From the NCBI GenBank assembly GCA_963757185.1, contig CAVWQI010000005.1, positions 478,547-542,546 of the forward strand: a stretch of DNA of 64,000 nt, read 5' to 3'. The notes under the pieces are model-generated. The model saw only the letters and a list, made by a program, of their open reading frames with translations, was not told where the DNA came from and made no database searches. The translations under genes were made by a program, and so were the position numbers. Each line of letters begins with the position of its first letter. Position 1 is the stretch's first letter. This DNA comes from JAQBQB01 sp963757185 (lineage in GTDB: Bacteria > Gemmatimonadota > Gemmatimonadetes > Gemmatimonadales > Gemmatimonadaceae). Positions 1 to 8,371 of this stretch are shown one piece after another.

Positions 1-13
1 CTGCAAGCCGCCC

Positions 14-994
14 ATGCACATGACTCCGGTGCCTGAGGCCGACATGCAAGTACACCAGAGCGGCGGAGCCCAGGCCGTGAAACCGGGCGGTCCGATCATG
101 GCTGGCGTTGGCCTCGGGGTCGCCACGAGCGATCTCACGACGGATAAGCCTGCTGGTCAAGTGATGGTCGGCGTGGGCGACATCGCGAGCTGCACGCAGA
201 AGCTCGGGCTCGCCACGGCCATGCTCGTCGACAGCATCATCAAGTCGGACAGCGTCGCGAACGTCCCGACCACGACGTTCACGCTCGGCGACAACGTCTA
301 CTCGAACGGGAGCGAAGCGCAATTCGCGCAGTGCTTCGCGCCGTCGTGGGGCAACCCCAAGCTGGAAGTCATGAAGAACATGCACCCGACGCCGGGCAAC
401 CACGACTACGGTACGCCCCAAGCCGCTCCGTACTTCAAGTACTTCGGCAAGGACGCCGCCGGGGTCGACGGCAAGGGCAACTACAGCTACGAGGTCGGGA
501 AATGGCACGTCATCGCGCTCAACAGCGAGATCGTATCGGGCTCAGAGTTCTCTGATGCAGATCGAGCTGCGCAACTGAAGTGGCTCGAGAAGGATCTCAG
601 CGACCACGAAGCCGCATGCACCGTCGCGTATTGGCACAACCCGCGGTATAGCTCCGGCTGGCACGGCAGCGACGCGAAGTTCACCCCGCTGTGGCAGACG
701 TTGTACGACCACAATGTCGATCTCGTCCTCAACGGTCACGACCATGACTACGAGCGGTTCCGTCCGATGACTCCGGCGGGCGTGCTCGACACGACGAGGG
801 GGATCACGGAGATCGTTGCCGGTACGGGCGGCGAAGAGCTTCGCGGATTCAACAGCCTCAACCCGAACTCCGCGTATCAGGTCGAGGGTCGCGCCGGCGT
901 TCTGATGCTCACGCTCGGCGACGACGGGTGGCAGTCGAAGTTCGTCGAGGCCGGCGGCCGCGTCTGGGACAAGGCAAGCGGCAAGTGCCACTAA
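14..994 (+). CDS. Metallophosphoesterase, purple-acid-phosphatase-like (5' end probably outside the window)
   Basis: Predicted calcineurin-like phosphoesterase. The metal-ligand blocks are present in order: GD at residues 55-56, GDN at 92-94, GNHD at 128-131, an H in YWHNPR near 206-211, and GHDHDYER from 241. This order is typical of secreted purple-acid-phosphatase-like enzymes that hydrolyse phosphomonoesters. The reading frame is open to the first base of the window, and the codon at bases 2-4 is Cys followed by Lys-Pro-Pro, so the protein may begin upstream and that Cys could be a lipobox Cys. The ATG at 14 is only the first start visible. A strong terminator follows the stop codon. Family assignment is secure; the substrate is unknown. 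Confidence 0.8.
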   Translation: MHMTPVPEADMQVHQSGGAQAVKPGGPIMAGVGLGVATSDLTTDKPAGQVMVGVGDIASCTQKLGLATAMLVDSIIKSDSVANVPTTTFTLGDNVYSNGSEAQFAQCFAPSWGNPKLEVMKNMHPTPGNHDYGTPQAAPYFKYFGKDAAGVDGKGNYSYEVGKWHVIALNSEIVSGSEFSDADRAAQLKWLEKDLSDHEAACTVAYWHNPRYSSGWHGSDAKFTPLWQTLYDHNVDLVLNGHDHDYERFRPMTPAGVLDTTRGITEIVAGTGGEELRGFNSLNPNSAYQVEGRAGVLMLTLGDDGWQSKFVEAGGRVWDKASGKCH

Positions 995-1049
995 GGGCGA
1001 ACAACCGCCTCAAGGCGCTTCAAGGCTGAGACTCTAGGTGTCAGAAACA

Positions 1050-1092
1050 GTCGTCAGCGTCAGTCGATAGTGACTGGCGCTGACGACTTTTT
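1050..1092 (+). terminator. Rho-independent terminator after the phosphoesterase gene
   Basis: Bases 1050-1065 and 1072-1087 pair over 16 bp with a single G-U wobble and a 6-nt loop, followed directly by five T residues at 1088-1092. It lies 56 bp after the phosphoesterase stop. The opposite strand has only a weak T tract, so termination of the plus-strand transcript is the main reading, although it could also slow the convergent ADOP transcript. The arms CGTCAGCG/CGCTGACG recur in a second hairpin at 4224-4263. Confidence 0.85.
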
Positions 1093-1170
1093 GCTATCGA
1101 CTGTCGCTGATACTGATGCCCGGAGTGAGCATCCGGCGCACCAACTCACTTAGTGCGTGCCCGCCGTCTT

Positions 1171-3777
1171 CTAGTCGTGGCGCAAGGCGTCGGTGGGGTC
1201 GACGCGAGACGCTCGGCGCGACGGCAGAAACGCCGCGATCGAGCAGGCGAGCAGCACGCATGCCGACGCGGCCAGAACGGCTACCGAGTCGAAAACTGGG
1301 ATGCCTGCGACGTTGGCCGCGATGACTCGCGCGAGGCCAAGCGCCAGCGACAATCCGATCGCGGTGCCGACCACTGCCTGACGCACCGATTGCCTCATGA
1401 CGAGCGCGAGCACGTCGCCAGTCGTCGCGCCGAGCGCGATGCGGATTCCGATCTCGCGAGTGCGCTGGCCGACCAGATACGCCACCACGCCGTAGACACC
1501 GACCACCGTCAGGGTGAGCGCAATCAATCCGAGGATCAGCGCGACCCAGTACGCGGCGCGAAAGGGGTAGACCGCCCCGGCCACGAACGTTTCGAGTCGG
1601 TCGATCCGATCGACGCCACCCGGAACCGAGCGATCGAGCGCGACGTCCAGCGCCCGCTTCGATGCGTCTGCATTCCCTCGCACGCGAACCAACAGGCAGC
1701 ACCCAATCGATTCGATCGCGCTCGGAAAATAGAGCACCGACGCATCCTTTCCGTCTTCGATGGAACCGACGACGACGTTCGGCACGACCCCGACGACGCG
1801 CGCGTTCCGGTAGCGGACGAGCGGATCGGCCGTGTCGCCGCGGAGACGCAGGTTCAACACGCGTCCGAGCGGATTCTGGCGCGGCCACAGGCGGCGCGCC
1901 GCCGACTCGCTGATGACGACTACCGGCGTCGCCCCATCCTCGTCCTGGCGAGTCAGCGCGCGCCCGCCGATGAGGCCGATGCCGAGCACGTTGAAATACG
2001 ATGCCGTCACACGATTGTAGATCGCGTCGACGAGTGCCGAGTCCCCCGCGACAACCGCCGACGGCCATTTCATGTCGAGCGGCAGCGCCGTAGCCGCCGC
2101 GATGTTGTCGACGAGTGGACTGGCTCTGACGGCGGCGAGCGCCGCGGCCTTCCCCTTGGCCTCCGGCTCGATCGACACGACGTCGCGCGTCCTCAGGCCA
2201 GTCTCGACTCGGCCGAGCCTCGCTGCTTCGCGCAAGAGCAGGGCGGCCATGATGAGCAACAACGACGACGCTGCAATCTGGCCGACGATGAGAGCGCCGC
2301 GCCGGCCACGCGGGGCACCGGTGTCGTCGAAGCTGCCGCGCGTTGCTTGTACCACGCTGAGCCGCGTCGCTCGAAGCGACGGAGCCAGTCCGCAGAGGAA
2401 CGCGGACGCGATCGTCGCGGCGACGGCGAATGCGATGACTCGCCAATCCGGCGCGAGCGGAACGAAGCGCACGAATGGAGCGAGGTCGGCCGGCAGCGTC
2501 GCGAACAGCGCGCGGATCCCCACGGTGACGATCGTCCAGGCGAGTCCGAATCCGAGCATCGCGGCGGGCAGCGTCAACACGACGCTCTCCGTCACCAGTT
2601 GACGCACGAGGCGCGCGCGCGCGGCGCCGAGCGCGAGCCGGATTCCGAGTTCGCGGCGCCGTTCGATGCCGCGGGCCAGCAGCACATTCGCGACGTTGGC
2701 GCACGCGAGCAGAAGAATGAGCCCGAACGACAGGACGAGCGGCGCGAACATGACGTAGGACTTAATCGATCCGGGAATTGGACTTGCCCGAGACTCGAAG
2801 AAGACGCGAGCGACGCGACCGCTGTCGGGCCGCGCCGCCGTCGTCGATTGGAGGACGGCCGCGACGACCGCCCTGCCCTGTGCTTCGGACGTGCCGGCGG
2901 AGAGCCGCGCGATGAACTGTACGTCCGCGCTCGACGCGCGAGTCGCCAATGACGAATCCAGCGAAGCCTCGGCGCCCAGCGGGATCCACAGGTCGCGCGG
3001 GCGCTTGAAGAGTCCGGAAAATCCCGGCTGAGCTATCCCGATGACTTGGAACGGCGATCCACGAAGCAGCACCCGTCGCCCGATGAGGCTCGAGTCGGCG
3101 GCGAAGCGCGTCAACCACGCCGCGTAGCTGAGGACGACGACCGGCAGCGTCCCGTCGTCCGGGCGAAACGTTCGCCCGAGCGTCGGGCGGACGCCGAGCA
3201 TCTCGAAATAGTTGTCGCTGACGGCGTCGGCGGTCGCCGCCGACGACCCGAGCCTGAGGGCGAACGTCCGAAACGCGAGCACGTCGGAGATTGCCGCGTT
3301 CGTCCGTCGCACCGCGTCGAGCTCCGTTCGATTGAAGTCGTGGTAGCGACCCGAGCGATCCATCCAATTCACCGAGTAGAGCGACGACGGATCGCGAACG
3401 TCGAACGGGCGGAGGACGTACGCGTTGAACACGGTGAACGCGCTGGAGCTGATGCCGACGCCGAGCCCGATGGTGACGACGAGCGAGAGCGCGAACGCCG
3501 GCGCCCGCGCGAAAGATCGCAACCCATACCGCACGTCCTGAATGAGCTCTTCGAAGAACCGCGCCCCGCGCACGTCGCGCGCATCCTCCTTGACTAGCTC
3601 GACGTTGCCGAACTCCCGCCGCGCGAGGGCCGCGGCTTGATCCGCGTCCATTCCGCGATCGACGTGCTTGCGGGCTTGCATCGCGAGGTGGAACTCGAGC
3701 TCCTCGGAGAGTTCATGCTCCGCCCGGCGGCGGCCGAGCACGGCCCGGAGACGATCACGCCACGCGCGCAGCATCAT
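1171..3777 (-). CDS. ADOP-family (MacB/FtsX-type) duplicated ABC permease
   Basis: A protein of 868 residues. It has the ADOP N-terminal signature (short basic helix, then an ELEFHL-type motif and an ARREFGN motif), one transmembrane helix, a MacB-type periplasmic domain, a three-helix FtsX domain in the middle, a second periplasmic domain and a second FtsX domain at the C-terminus. Such permeases are thought to work with a separate MacB-like ATPase; none is adjacent. I chose the ATG at 3777 because the family's N-terminus begins there and it overlaps the padR stop (ATGA), which implies translational coupling. An open frame continues upstream to 4023, but that stretch is only the padR gene read in another frame. 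Substrate unknown. Confidence 0.9.
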   Translation of the reverse strand: MMLRAWRDRLRAVLGRRRAEHELSEELEFHLAMQARKHVDRGMDADQAAALARREFGNVELVKEDARDVRGARFFEELIQDVRYGLRSFARAPAFALSLVVTIGLGVGISSSAFTVFNAYVLRPFDVRDPSSLYSVNWMDRSGRYHDFNRTELDAVRRTNAAISDVLAFRTFALRLGSSAATADAVSDNYFEMLGVRPTLGRTFRPDDGTLPVVVLSYAAWLTRFAADSSLIGRRVLLRGSPFQVIGIAQPGFSGLFKRPRDLWIPLGAEASLDSSLATRASSADVQFIARLSAGTSEAQGRAVVAAVLQSTTAARPDSGRVARVFFESRASPIPGSIKSYVMFAPLVLSFGLILLLACANVANVLLARGIERRRELGIRLALGAARARLVRQLVTESVVLTLPAAMLGFGLAWTIVTVGIRALFATLPADLAPFVRFVPLAPDWRVIAFAVAATIASAFLCGLAPSLRATRLSVVQATRGSFDDTGAPRGRRGALIVGQIAASSLLLIMAALLLREAARLGRVETGLRTRDVVSIEPEAKGKAAALAAVRASPLVDNIAAATALPLDMKWPSAVVAGDSALVDAIYNRVTASYFNVLGIGLIGGRALTRQDEDGATPVVVISESAARRLWPRQNPLGRVLNLRLRGDTADPLVRYRNARVVGVVPNVVVGSIEDGKDASVLYFPSAIESIGCCLLVRVRGNADASKRALDVALDRSVPGGVDRIDRLETFVAGAVYPFRAAYWVALILGLIALTLTVVGVYGVVAYLVGQRTREIGIRIALGATTGDVLALVMRQSVRQAVVGTAIGLSLALGLARVIAANVAGIPVFDSVAVLAASACVLLACSIAAFLPSRRASRVDPTDALRHD

Positions 3778-4103
3778 GCCAGACGCATCACTCGGCCGAC
3801 CGCGGCCGTGAACTGGGTCCACGTCTCGCGCTCCCGCTCGAGCTGCTTTCGGCCGGCCGGCGTGAGCGTGTAGTACCTGGCACGACGCCCCAGCTCCGAC
3901 ACATCCCACTCGGACGCGATCCAACCCTGTTGCTCGAGCCTGTGGAGGGCGGGATACAACGACCCCTGATTGACACAAAGAACGTCGCGCGAGAGTTCCT
4001 GAATCCGCTCGGAGATCGCCCATCCGTGGCGCGGCTCGGCGACGAGCGTGCGCAGGATCAGGAGATCGAGGGTGCCCTGGAGGAGGTCGAGGCGAGTGGT
4101 CAT
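3774..4103 (-). CDS. PadR-family transcriptional regulator
   Basis: A compact 109-residue PadR winged-helix protein. The conserved pattern LxxLQGTLDLLILxTL at the N-terminus, GSLYPALHRLEQxG around residues 46-59, and the YYxLTxxG wing near residues 77-84 are all present. Short PadR proteins of this kind usually precede an ADOP permease gene and repress the pair. Here the stop overlaps the permease start by four bases. Two identical-architecture palindromes, one covering the -35 box and the other touching the start codon, are good candidate operators, so autoregulation is likely. The ligand is unknown. Confidence 0.93.
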   Translation of the reverse strand: MTTRLDLLQGTLDLLILRTLVAEPRHGWAISERIQELSRDVLCVNQGSLYPALHRLEQQGWIASEWDVSELGRRARYYTLTPAGRKQLERERETWTQFTAAVGRVMRLA

Positions 4104-4160
4104 GGTGTCGACGGTCTACACCAGCACTATTGCACGGTTGGTGTCGGATGTCAACACCAA
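4103..4160 (-). promoter_or_regulatory. padR promoter with two palindromic PadR operator candidates
   Basis: On the minus strand a perfect TTGACA (-35, bases 4154-4149) and AATAGT (-10, bases 4131-4126) are separated by 17 bp. Two inverted repeats of the form TGGTGT-N9-ACACCA overlap this promoter: site 1 at 4103-4123 touches the padR start codon, and site 2 at 4138-4160 (arms extended to 7 bp) contains the -35 box. The centres are 36 bp apart. The same arms with the same 9-bp spacer suggest two dimer sites, and occupation of either would block transcription of padR and the permease. Confidence 0.7.
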
Positions 4161-4223
4161 GAACGGGACGACCCTGGTCTCATCGTCATCCCTGTTGGGT
4201 TGGCCTCTAGTCGTCAGGCGGCA

Positions 4224-4263
4224 GCGTCAGCGTCAGGGCACGCCGTTCGACTGGCGCTGACGC
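4224..4263. repeat. Second copy of the CGTCAGCG palindromic hairpin
   Basis: Bases 4224-4236 and 4251-4263 can pair over 13 bp (one G-U), with the same arm sequences as the terminator hairpin at 1050-1087. No T tract follows on either strand. The two copies bracket the padR-ADOP operon in the same orientation. The rest of the 4161-4360 intergenic interval shows no further gene. Confidence 0.5.
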
Positions 4264-4360
4264 CTGTCGCTGACGCCTAGAGTGCCCGTCCGCGCACCCC
4301 ACCCAATGAGTGCGCCCGACGAGGTCTTGACCCAGCGACCAGAATCACGGATCGTCAATC

Positions 4361-5653
4361 ATGCCCACTCGCCGATCGTTCGTCTCCTCGATGCTTGGCG
4401 CCGGCGTGTCGTTGCCCGTCATGCGCCAGTCCGCGTTCCGCCAGCTCTTTCACGCCGAGCCCATCGCCGCCGGACGAACGGCGGTCAGCGTCGCCGAGGA
4501 CGAGACCTACTGGCGCGAGATCCAGCGCGCGTTCGACCTCGACCGCACGATGGTGAACCTGAACAACGGCGGCTGCAGCCCTGCCCCGACGCACGTGCTC
4601 GAGCAGATGATCCGCGACCTGCGGTTCTCGAACGAGCTTCCGGTGGATCACATGTGGCGCGTGCTGGAGCCGCGGATCGAGTCCGTGCGGCGCGATCTCG
4701 CCACCGAGTTCGGCTGCGACCCGGAAGAGATGGCGATCACCCGCAACGCCTCCGAAGCGAACGAGATCATGATCTTCGGTCTCGACCTCCAGCGCGGCGA
4801 CGAGGTCGTCTTCACGACGCAGAACTATCCGCGCATGCAAACGTCGTGGCGCCAGCGCGAGCGGCGCGACGGCGTCGTCCTCAAGCGCGTGAAGATCGAG
4901 ACGCCGGTCAAGAGCACGAGGTCGTACGTCGATCAAATCGCCGCCGCGATCACGCCGCGCACGAAAGTGATCGAGGTGATGCACATCAGCTTCATGACGG
5001 GTTACATCGCGCCGGTGAAGGAGATCATCGAGTTGGCCCGGCCGAAGGGGATTCAGGTTTTCGTGGACGGGGCCCACGCGTTTGCCCACTTCCCGTTCAC
5101 CCGCGACGAGCTTGGCGCCGACTACTACGGCACCAGTCTGCACAAATGGCTGCACGCGCCGATCGGTACCGGCTTCCTCTACGTGCGGCGCGACAAGATC
5201 AAGTCGCTCTGGCCGCTCATGGCGGCGGCGGCGGAGCAGGACGCCGACATTCGGAAGTACGAGGAGATCGGCACCCATCCCGCGGCGAACCACAACGCCA
5301 TCGCCGTGGCAATCGCGTTCAACCGCGGCATCGGCATCGACCGGAAGATCGCGCGTCTGCGCTACCTGCGAGATCGTTGGGCCAAACAGTTGCTGGCGGC
5401 GAGCGACCGCGTGAAGATGATCACCGAGATCGGTCCGACGAAAAGCGGCGCGATCGGCGTCTACGGAATCGACGGAATGGACATGGGCAGGCTCGGCGGG
5501 TGGCTGCTGTCCAAGCACAACATCGTCACGACACCCCTCGTCAACGACGAGTTCTCGGGCATGCGCATAACCCCCAACGTCTACACGACGGTCGACGAGG
5601 TAGACCTGTTCGCGGACCGGGTGATCAAGGCGATTAAGCAGGGAGTGGCGTAG
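4361..5653 (+). CDS. Tat-exported class V aminotransferase (isopenicillin-N-epimerase-like)
   Basis: A PLP-dependent fold-type I enzyme of 430 residues. The N-terminus carries TRRSF followed by a hydrophobic segment, which is a twin-arginine signal, so the protein should be folded with its cofactor before export. The catalytic site is visible: the cofactor-binding Asp at 236 with His 239 (VDGAHA), and the Schiff-base Lys at 262 in the SLHKW motif. The nearest described relatives are the isopenicillin N epimerase / cysteine desulfurase group of class V enzymes. The neighbouring gene also encodes a Tat-exported protein in the same orientation. The actual substrate cannot be told from sequence. 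Confidence 0.85.
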   Translation: MPTRRSFVSSMLGAGVSLPVMRQSAFRQLFHAEPIAAGRTAVSVAEDETYWREIQRAFDLDRTMVNLNNGGCSPAPTHVLEQMIRDLRFSNELPVDHMWRVLEPRIESVRRDLATEFGCDPEEMAITRNASEANEIMIFGLDLQRGDEVVFTTQNYPRMQTSWRQRERRDGVVLKRVKIETPVKSTRSYVDQIAAAITPRTKVIEVMHISFMTGYIAPVKEIIELARPKGIQVFVDGAHAFAHFPFTRDELGADYYGTSLHKWLHAPIGTGFLYVRRDKIKSLWPLMAAAAEQDADIRKYEEIGTHPAANHNAIAVAIAFNRGIGIDRKIARLRYLRDRWAKQLLAASDRVKMITEIGPTKSGAIGVYGIDGMDMGRLGGWLLSKHNIVTTPLVNDEFSGMRITPNVYTTVDEVDLFADRVIKAIKQGVA

Positions 5654-5660
5654 GAGTCGG

Positions 5661-5708
5661 TGGACTGGTGGACCGGTGGACTGGTGGACCGGTGGACCGG
5701 TGGACCGG
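5661..5708. repeat. Six tandem copies of an 8-bp unit TGGACYGG
   Basis: Six uninterrupted 8-bp units (TGGACTGG or TGGACCGG) run from 5661 to 5708, just after the aminotransferase stop codon. The rest of the gap to 5852 is C-rich (CCACCGTTCC is repeated imperfectly) and contains no convincing gene. Because 8 is not a multiple of 3, all frames stay open across the array, which makes artificial N-terminal extensions of the next gene. Confidence 0.9.
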
Positions 5709-5852
5709 CAGGCTGCTAGGCAGGTGGGCCCGCAACCCGCGGCTGTTCACCGCACGCCGCCACCGTTCCGCGCACTTGGATCAATCACCGCCACCGTTCC
5801 CCGCAGTTCGCCGCACCCCGCCGCCGCTCCCCGTACTCGAGTCGAGGTAACA

Positions 5853-7349
5853 ATGGATCGTCGCGCGTTCCTCGAAGCGTCTGCGTTCGCCGCGAGCGGC
5901 GTCGCTCTTCGCGGTGCGTCGCCGCTTACGACCTCGCTCGCGAGCGCGGCGCCCTTTCCCGCCGACGCGCCGGTGATCGGCATCCAGGCGGGCGCGGTGT
6001 CGTTCGTCGACGAAGGGGTGAACGCCGTCCTCGACAACTTCCAGCGCCTCGGCGAGGTGAACACGATCTTCCTCGCCACGTTCACGTACGGGCGCGGCAT
6101 CGGCGGACGACAGCCGCGAGGGAGCGCGCTTCCGGATCACGGCAAGCAGGAATACGACGACAGTTTTCACGGCGGCAACTTCGCGACGCCGCACCCGCAG
6201 TATTACCGCAACACGAGCATTGCCGCCGAGAAGGCGCCGGACCATCCGAACTACGACGTGATCGCCGACGTCCTGCCGGCGGCGAAAAAGCGCGGGATGC
6301 GGGTGATTTGTTGGTTCGAAGACGTCATCGGTGGCAACGTGCCAGGATTCGATCAGGCGCGCGAGGTCACGCTCACGGGTCGCGCGTCGACATTCGCGTG
6401 CTCACGCAATCCAAACACGCGCAACTTCTGGCTCGGGATGGTCGAGGACTATCTCCGTTCCTACGACGTCGATGGCCTCATGTGGGGGAGCGAGCGCCAG
6501 GGGCCGCTGGGCAACGCGATCGTCGCGAACCACGGCGGCGTGGGCGCCGGCGGCGGCATCGCGTGCTTCTGTCAGTACTGCACCGCGGAGGCAAAGAAGC
6601 GAGGGATCGACGTCGATCGCGCTCGCGACGGATACCTGCAGCTGGCCGCGTTCGTGAACGCCGGCCGCGACGGCCGGCGCCCGGTCGACGGCTCGTTCGT
6701 GACGTTCTGGCGCCTGTTGACGCGCTACCCCGAGATCATGGAATGGGAGCGTCTCTGGAACGACGCGCTCGAGGACACGTATCGCGACATGTACCACCTC
6801 GCCAAGTCCATCGCCCCGACGAAAGGGATTGGTTGGCATGTGTGGCACAACAATTCTTTCTCGCCCTTCTACCGCGCCGAGCAAGACTACGCGGCGTTCG
6901 CGAAATATTCTGACTTTCTCAAAGTCGTGATCTACAACCTGTGCGGCGGCGAGCGGCTCGCGCAGTACGTACGAAGCGTGCAGCGCTCGTTGTTCGCGGA
7001 CCTGACGCCGGAGCAGGTGCTCGAGCTGACGTACGACGTGATGCAGTACCACGACGTCCCGCTCGACCAGCTCGCGGCGGCCGGCCTGTCGCCCGAGTAC
7101 GTACTACGCGAGACCCGCCGCGCCGTCGGCCAGGCCGGACCGACGATGAAAATCTGGCCGGGGATCGACATCGACATTCCGACGGCGCCGGCCAGCAAGA
7201 AGACGACGCCGGACGACGTCTACCGCGCGGTGAAAGCCGCGTTCGAGGGCGGAGCGCACGGAGTCCTGCTGTCGCGCAAGTATTCGGAGATGAGGCTCGC
7301 GAACCTGGGCGGTGCGGGACGGGCGATTCGAGAAGCGCGCCGCGCGTGA
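5853..7349 (+). CDS. Tat-exported protein of unknown function, probable TIM-barrel (glycoside-hydrolase-like)
   Basis: A protein of 498 residues. The start at 5853 is chosen because it gives a twin-arginine signal (DRRAF, then a hydrophobic AS-rich stretch ending near residue 33); the frame is open further upstream only through the tandem repeat. The mature part alternates strands and helices in a way that suggests a TIM barrel. Candidate acidic active-site residues lie in WFED (about 154-157) and WGSE (about 211-214), and a Cys cluster CxCxxC spans residues 238-243. I do not recognise a named family with certainty; a sugar hydrolase or related barrel enzyme is possible. It follows another Tat-exported enzyme, perhaps co-transcribed. 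Confidence 0.65.
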   Translation: MDRRAFLEASAFAASGVALRGASPLTTSLASAAPFPADAPVIGIQAGAVSFVDEGVNAVLDNFQRLGEVNTIFLATFTYGRGIGGRQPRGSALPDHGKQEYDDSFHGGNFATPHPQYYRNTSIAAEKAPDHPNYDVIADVLPAAKKRGMRVICWFEDVIGGNVPGFDQAREVTLTGRASTFACSRNPNTRNFWLGMVEDYLRSYDVDGLMWGSERQGPLGNAIVANHGGVGAGGGIACFCQYCTAEAKKRGIDVDRARDGYLQLAAFVNAGRDGRRPVDGSFVTFWRLLTRYPEIMEWERLWNDALEDTYRDMYHLAKSIAPTKGIGWHVWHNNSFSPFYRAEQDYAAFAKYSDFLKVVIYNLCGGERLAQYVRSVQRSLFADLTPEQVLELTYDVMQYHDVPLDQLAAAGLSPEYVLRETRRAVGQAGPTMKIWPGIDIDIPTAPASKKTTPDDVYRAVKAAFEGGAHGVLLSRKYSEMRLANLGGAGRAIREARRA

Positions 7350-7527
7350 GTCCCGGGTCGACCGCGAAAAACTCAACGCAGATACCGCTGACTGGGAACG
7401 GCAATCCCGCAGACTCACGACGAAAACGCCTTCGCTTCTCATCCGTGTCATCGCCGTTCAAATCTGCGTCACCGTCGTTCCCCCTTTCTTCCTCGCTGAG
7501 GGGCCGGCTGACCCAATCGGATGCAAC

Positions 7528-7552
7528 AAAAAAGCGCCGCTCATCGCGGCGC
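7528..7552 (-). terminator. Rho-independent terminator of the tRNA cluster
   Basis: On the minus strand, GCGCCGC (bases 7552-7546) pairs with GCGGCGC (bases 7540-7534) around a 5-nt loop, followed by six T residues (7533-7528). It lies 14 bp beyond the 3' end of the tRNA-Thr gene, so it ends the seven-gene tRNA transcript. The remaining intergenic stretch 7350-7527 holds no gene that I can support. Confidence 0.9.
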
Positions 7553-7566
7553 CCCTTTAATCTCAG

Positions 7567-7638
7567 AGCCAGCGGTCGGGATTGAACCGACGACCGCTCG
7601 ATTACGAATCGAGTGCTCTACCACTGAGCTACGCTGGC
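7567..7638 (-). tRNA. tRNA-Thr (CGT)
   Basis: Complete cloverleaf on the minus strand: a 7-bp acceptor stem (GCCAGCG/CGCTGGC), anticodon stem CTCGA/TCGAG enclosing a TTCGTAA loop with anticodon CGT, and a canonical T arm with GTTCAAT. The 3' CCA is not encoded. It is the last gene of the tRNA run. Confidence 0.95.
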
Positions 7639-7684
7639 GATACTGCTGTCTACCAGTCCCGCCTGTTACGACGACCATGGTACA

Positions 7685-7766
7685 TGCCCTGGCACGGACT
7701 CGAACCGTGACGCCTTGCGGCACCACCCCCTCAAGATGGCGTGTCTACCAATTTCACCACCAGGGC
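7685..7766 (-). tRNA. tRNA-Leu (GAG)
   Basis: Class II tRNA with a long variable arm (TGCCGCAAGGCGT region). The acceptor stem GCCCTGG pairs with CCAGGGC. The anticodon stem CCATC/GGTGG, with one G-U pair, encloses TTGAGGG, giving anticodon GAG; this register matches known bacterial leucine tRNAs. CCA is not encoded. Confidence 0.93.
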
Positions 7767-7851
7767 CCTTCGCTGCTGCGGCCTGCGACCAACGATCAGC
7801 TATCAGAGAATCGGAATTCCAATTCCAACGTTCGCCTTTAGCTGTCCAACA

Positions 7852-7926
7852 CGGGAGCGACGGGGCTCGAACCCGCGACCTCTCGAGTGACAGTCGAGTG
7901 CTCTAACCAAACTGAGCTACGCCCCC
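7852..7926 (-). tRNA. tRNA-Asp (GTC)
   Basis: The anticodon stem CTCGA/TCGAG encloses CTGTCAC, anticodon GTC. The acceptor stem GGGGGCG pairs with CGCTCCC (one G-U), and the discriminator is G, as expected for Asp. CCA is not encoded. Three tandem copies of CCACCTACA (7931-7957) lie between this gene and the next tRNA. Confidence 0.95.
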
Positions 7927-7970
7927 AACACCACCTACACCACCTACACCACCTACACACCGCGGCCCGA

Positions 7971-8042
7971 TAGCCCGTAGGGGAATCGAACCCCTCTCTG
8001 CACCGTGAAAGGGTGCCGTCCTAACCGATAGACGAACGGGCC
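7971..8042 (-). tRNA. tRNA-Glu (TTC)
   Basis: The anticodon stem GCACC/GGTGC encloses CTTTCAC, anticodon TTC. The acceptor stem GGCCCGT pairs with ACGGGCT (G1-U72), and the T arm contains GTTCGAT. CCA is not encoded. It is followed in the same run by a second Glu isoacceptor. Confidence 0.95.
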
Positions 8043-8093
8043 AGGTCGACCACGACGACTTCCAACCGATCCAGCATTCACGACTACAACGAA

Positions 8094-8166
8094 TAGCGGT
8101 AACGGGATTCGAACCCGTGTTTGGGCCTTGAGAGGGCCCCGTCCTAGTCCCCTAGACGATACCGCC
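8094..8166 (-). tRNA. tRNA-Glu (CTC)
   Basis: The anticodon stem GGGCC/GGCCC encloses CTCTCAA, anticodon CTC. The acceptor stem GGCGGTA pairs with TACCGCT (G1-U72). The T arm contains GTTCGAA. CCA is not encoded. Together with the neighbouring TTC gene it covers both Glu codons, which suits a GC-rich genome. Confidence 0.95.
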
Positions 8167-8255
8167 GTAGTTAAGCCTGTCGCCTGTCGCTGCCACCTGA
8201 CGACTCCAGTCTCACCCGCACACTTCACGCAATTGATGCATGCCCTTCGCTCTTA

Positions 8256-8328
8256 CAGGCCGGGAGGGACTTGAACCCCCAACCGCTGGTTTTGGAGACC
8301 AGTGCTCTACCAGTTGAGCTACCGACCT
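8256..8328 (-). tRNA. tRNA-Trp (CCA)
   Basis: The anticodon stem CTGGT/ACCAG encloses CTCCAAA, anticodon CCA. The acceptor stem AGGTCGG pairs with CCGGCCT, and the discriminator G is the usual one for bacterial Trp tRNA. The 3' CCA tail is not encoded. Confidence 0.95.
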
Positions 8329-8371
8329 AGATCATCAATCCCGCGCCGCCTCACTTCGGCGACCGCCGCAG

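Noticed and set aside
1153..2952. 600-codon plus-strand frame opposite the ADOP permease
   Set aside because: Shadow frame; no ribosome-binding site, no domain, Arg-rich composition.
7685..7766. Reading the class II tRNA as Ser (TGA)
   Set aside because: The correct stem register (CCATC/GGTGG) puts GAG in the anticodon position, and the sequence resembles bacterial leucine tRNAs.
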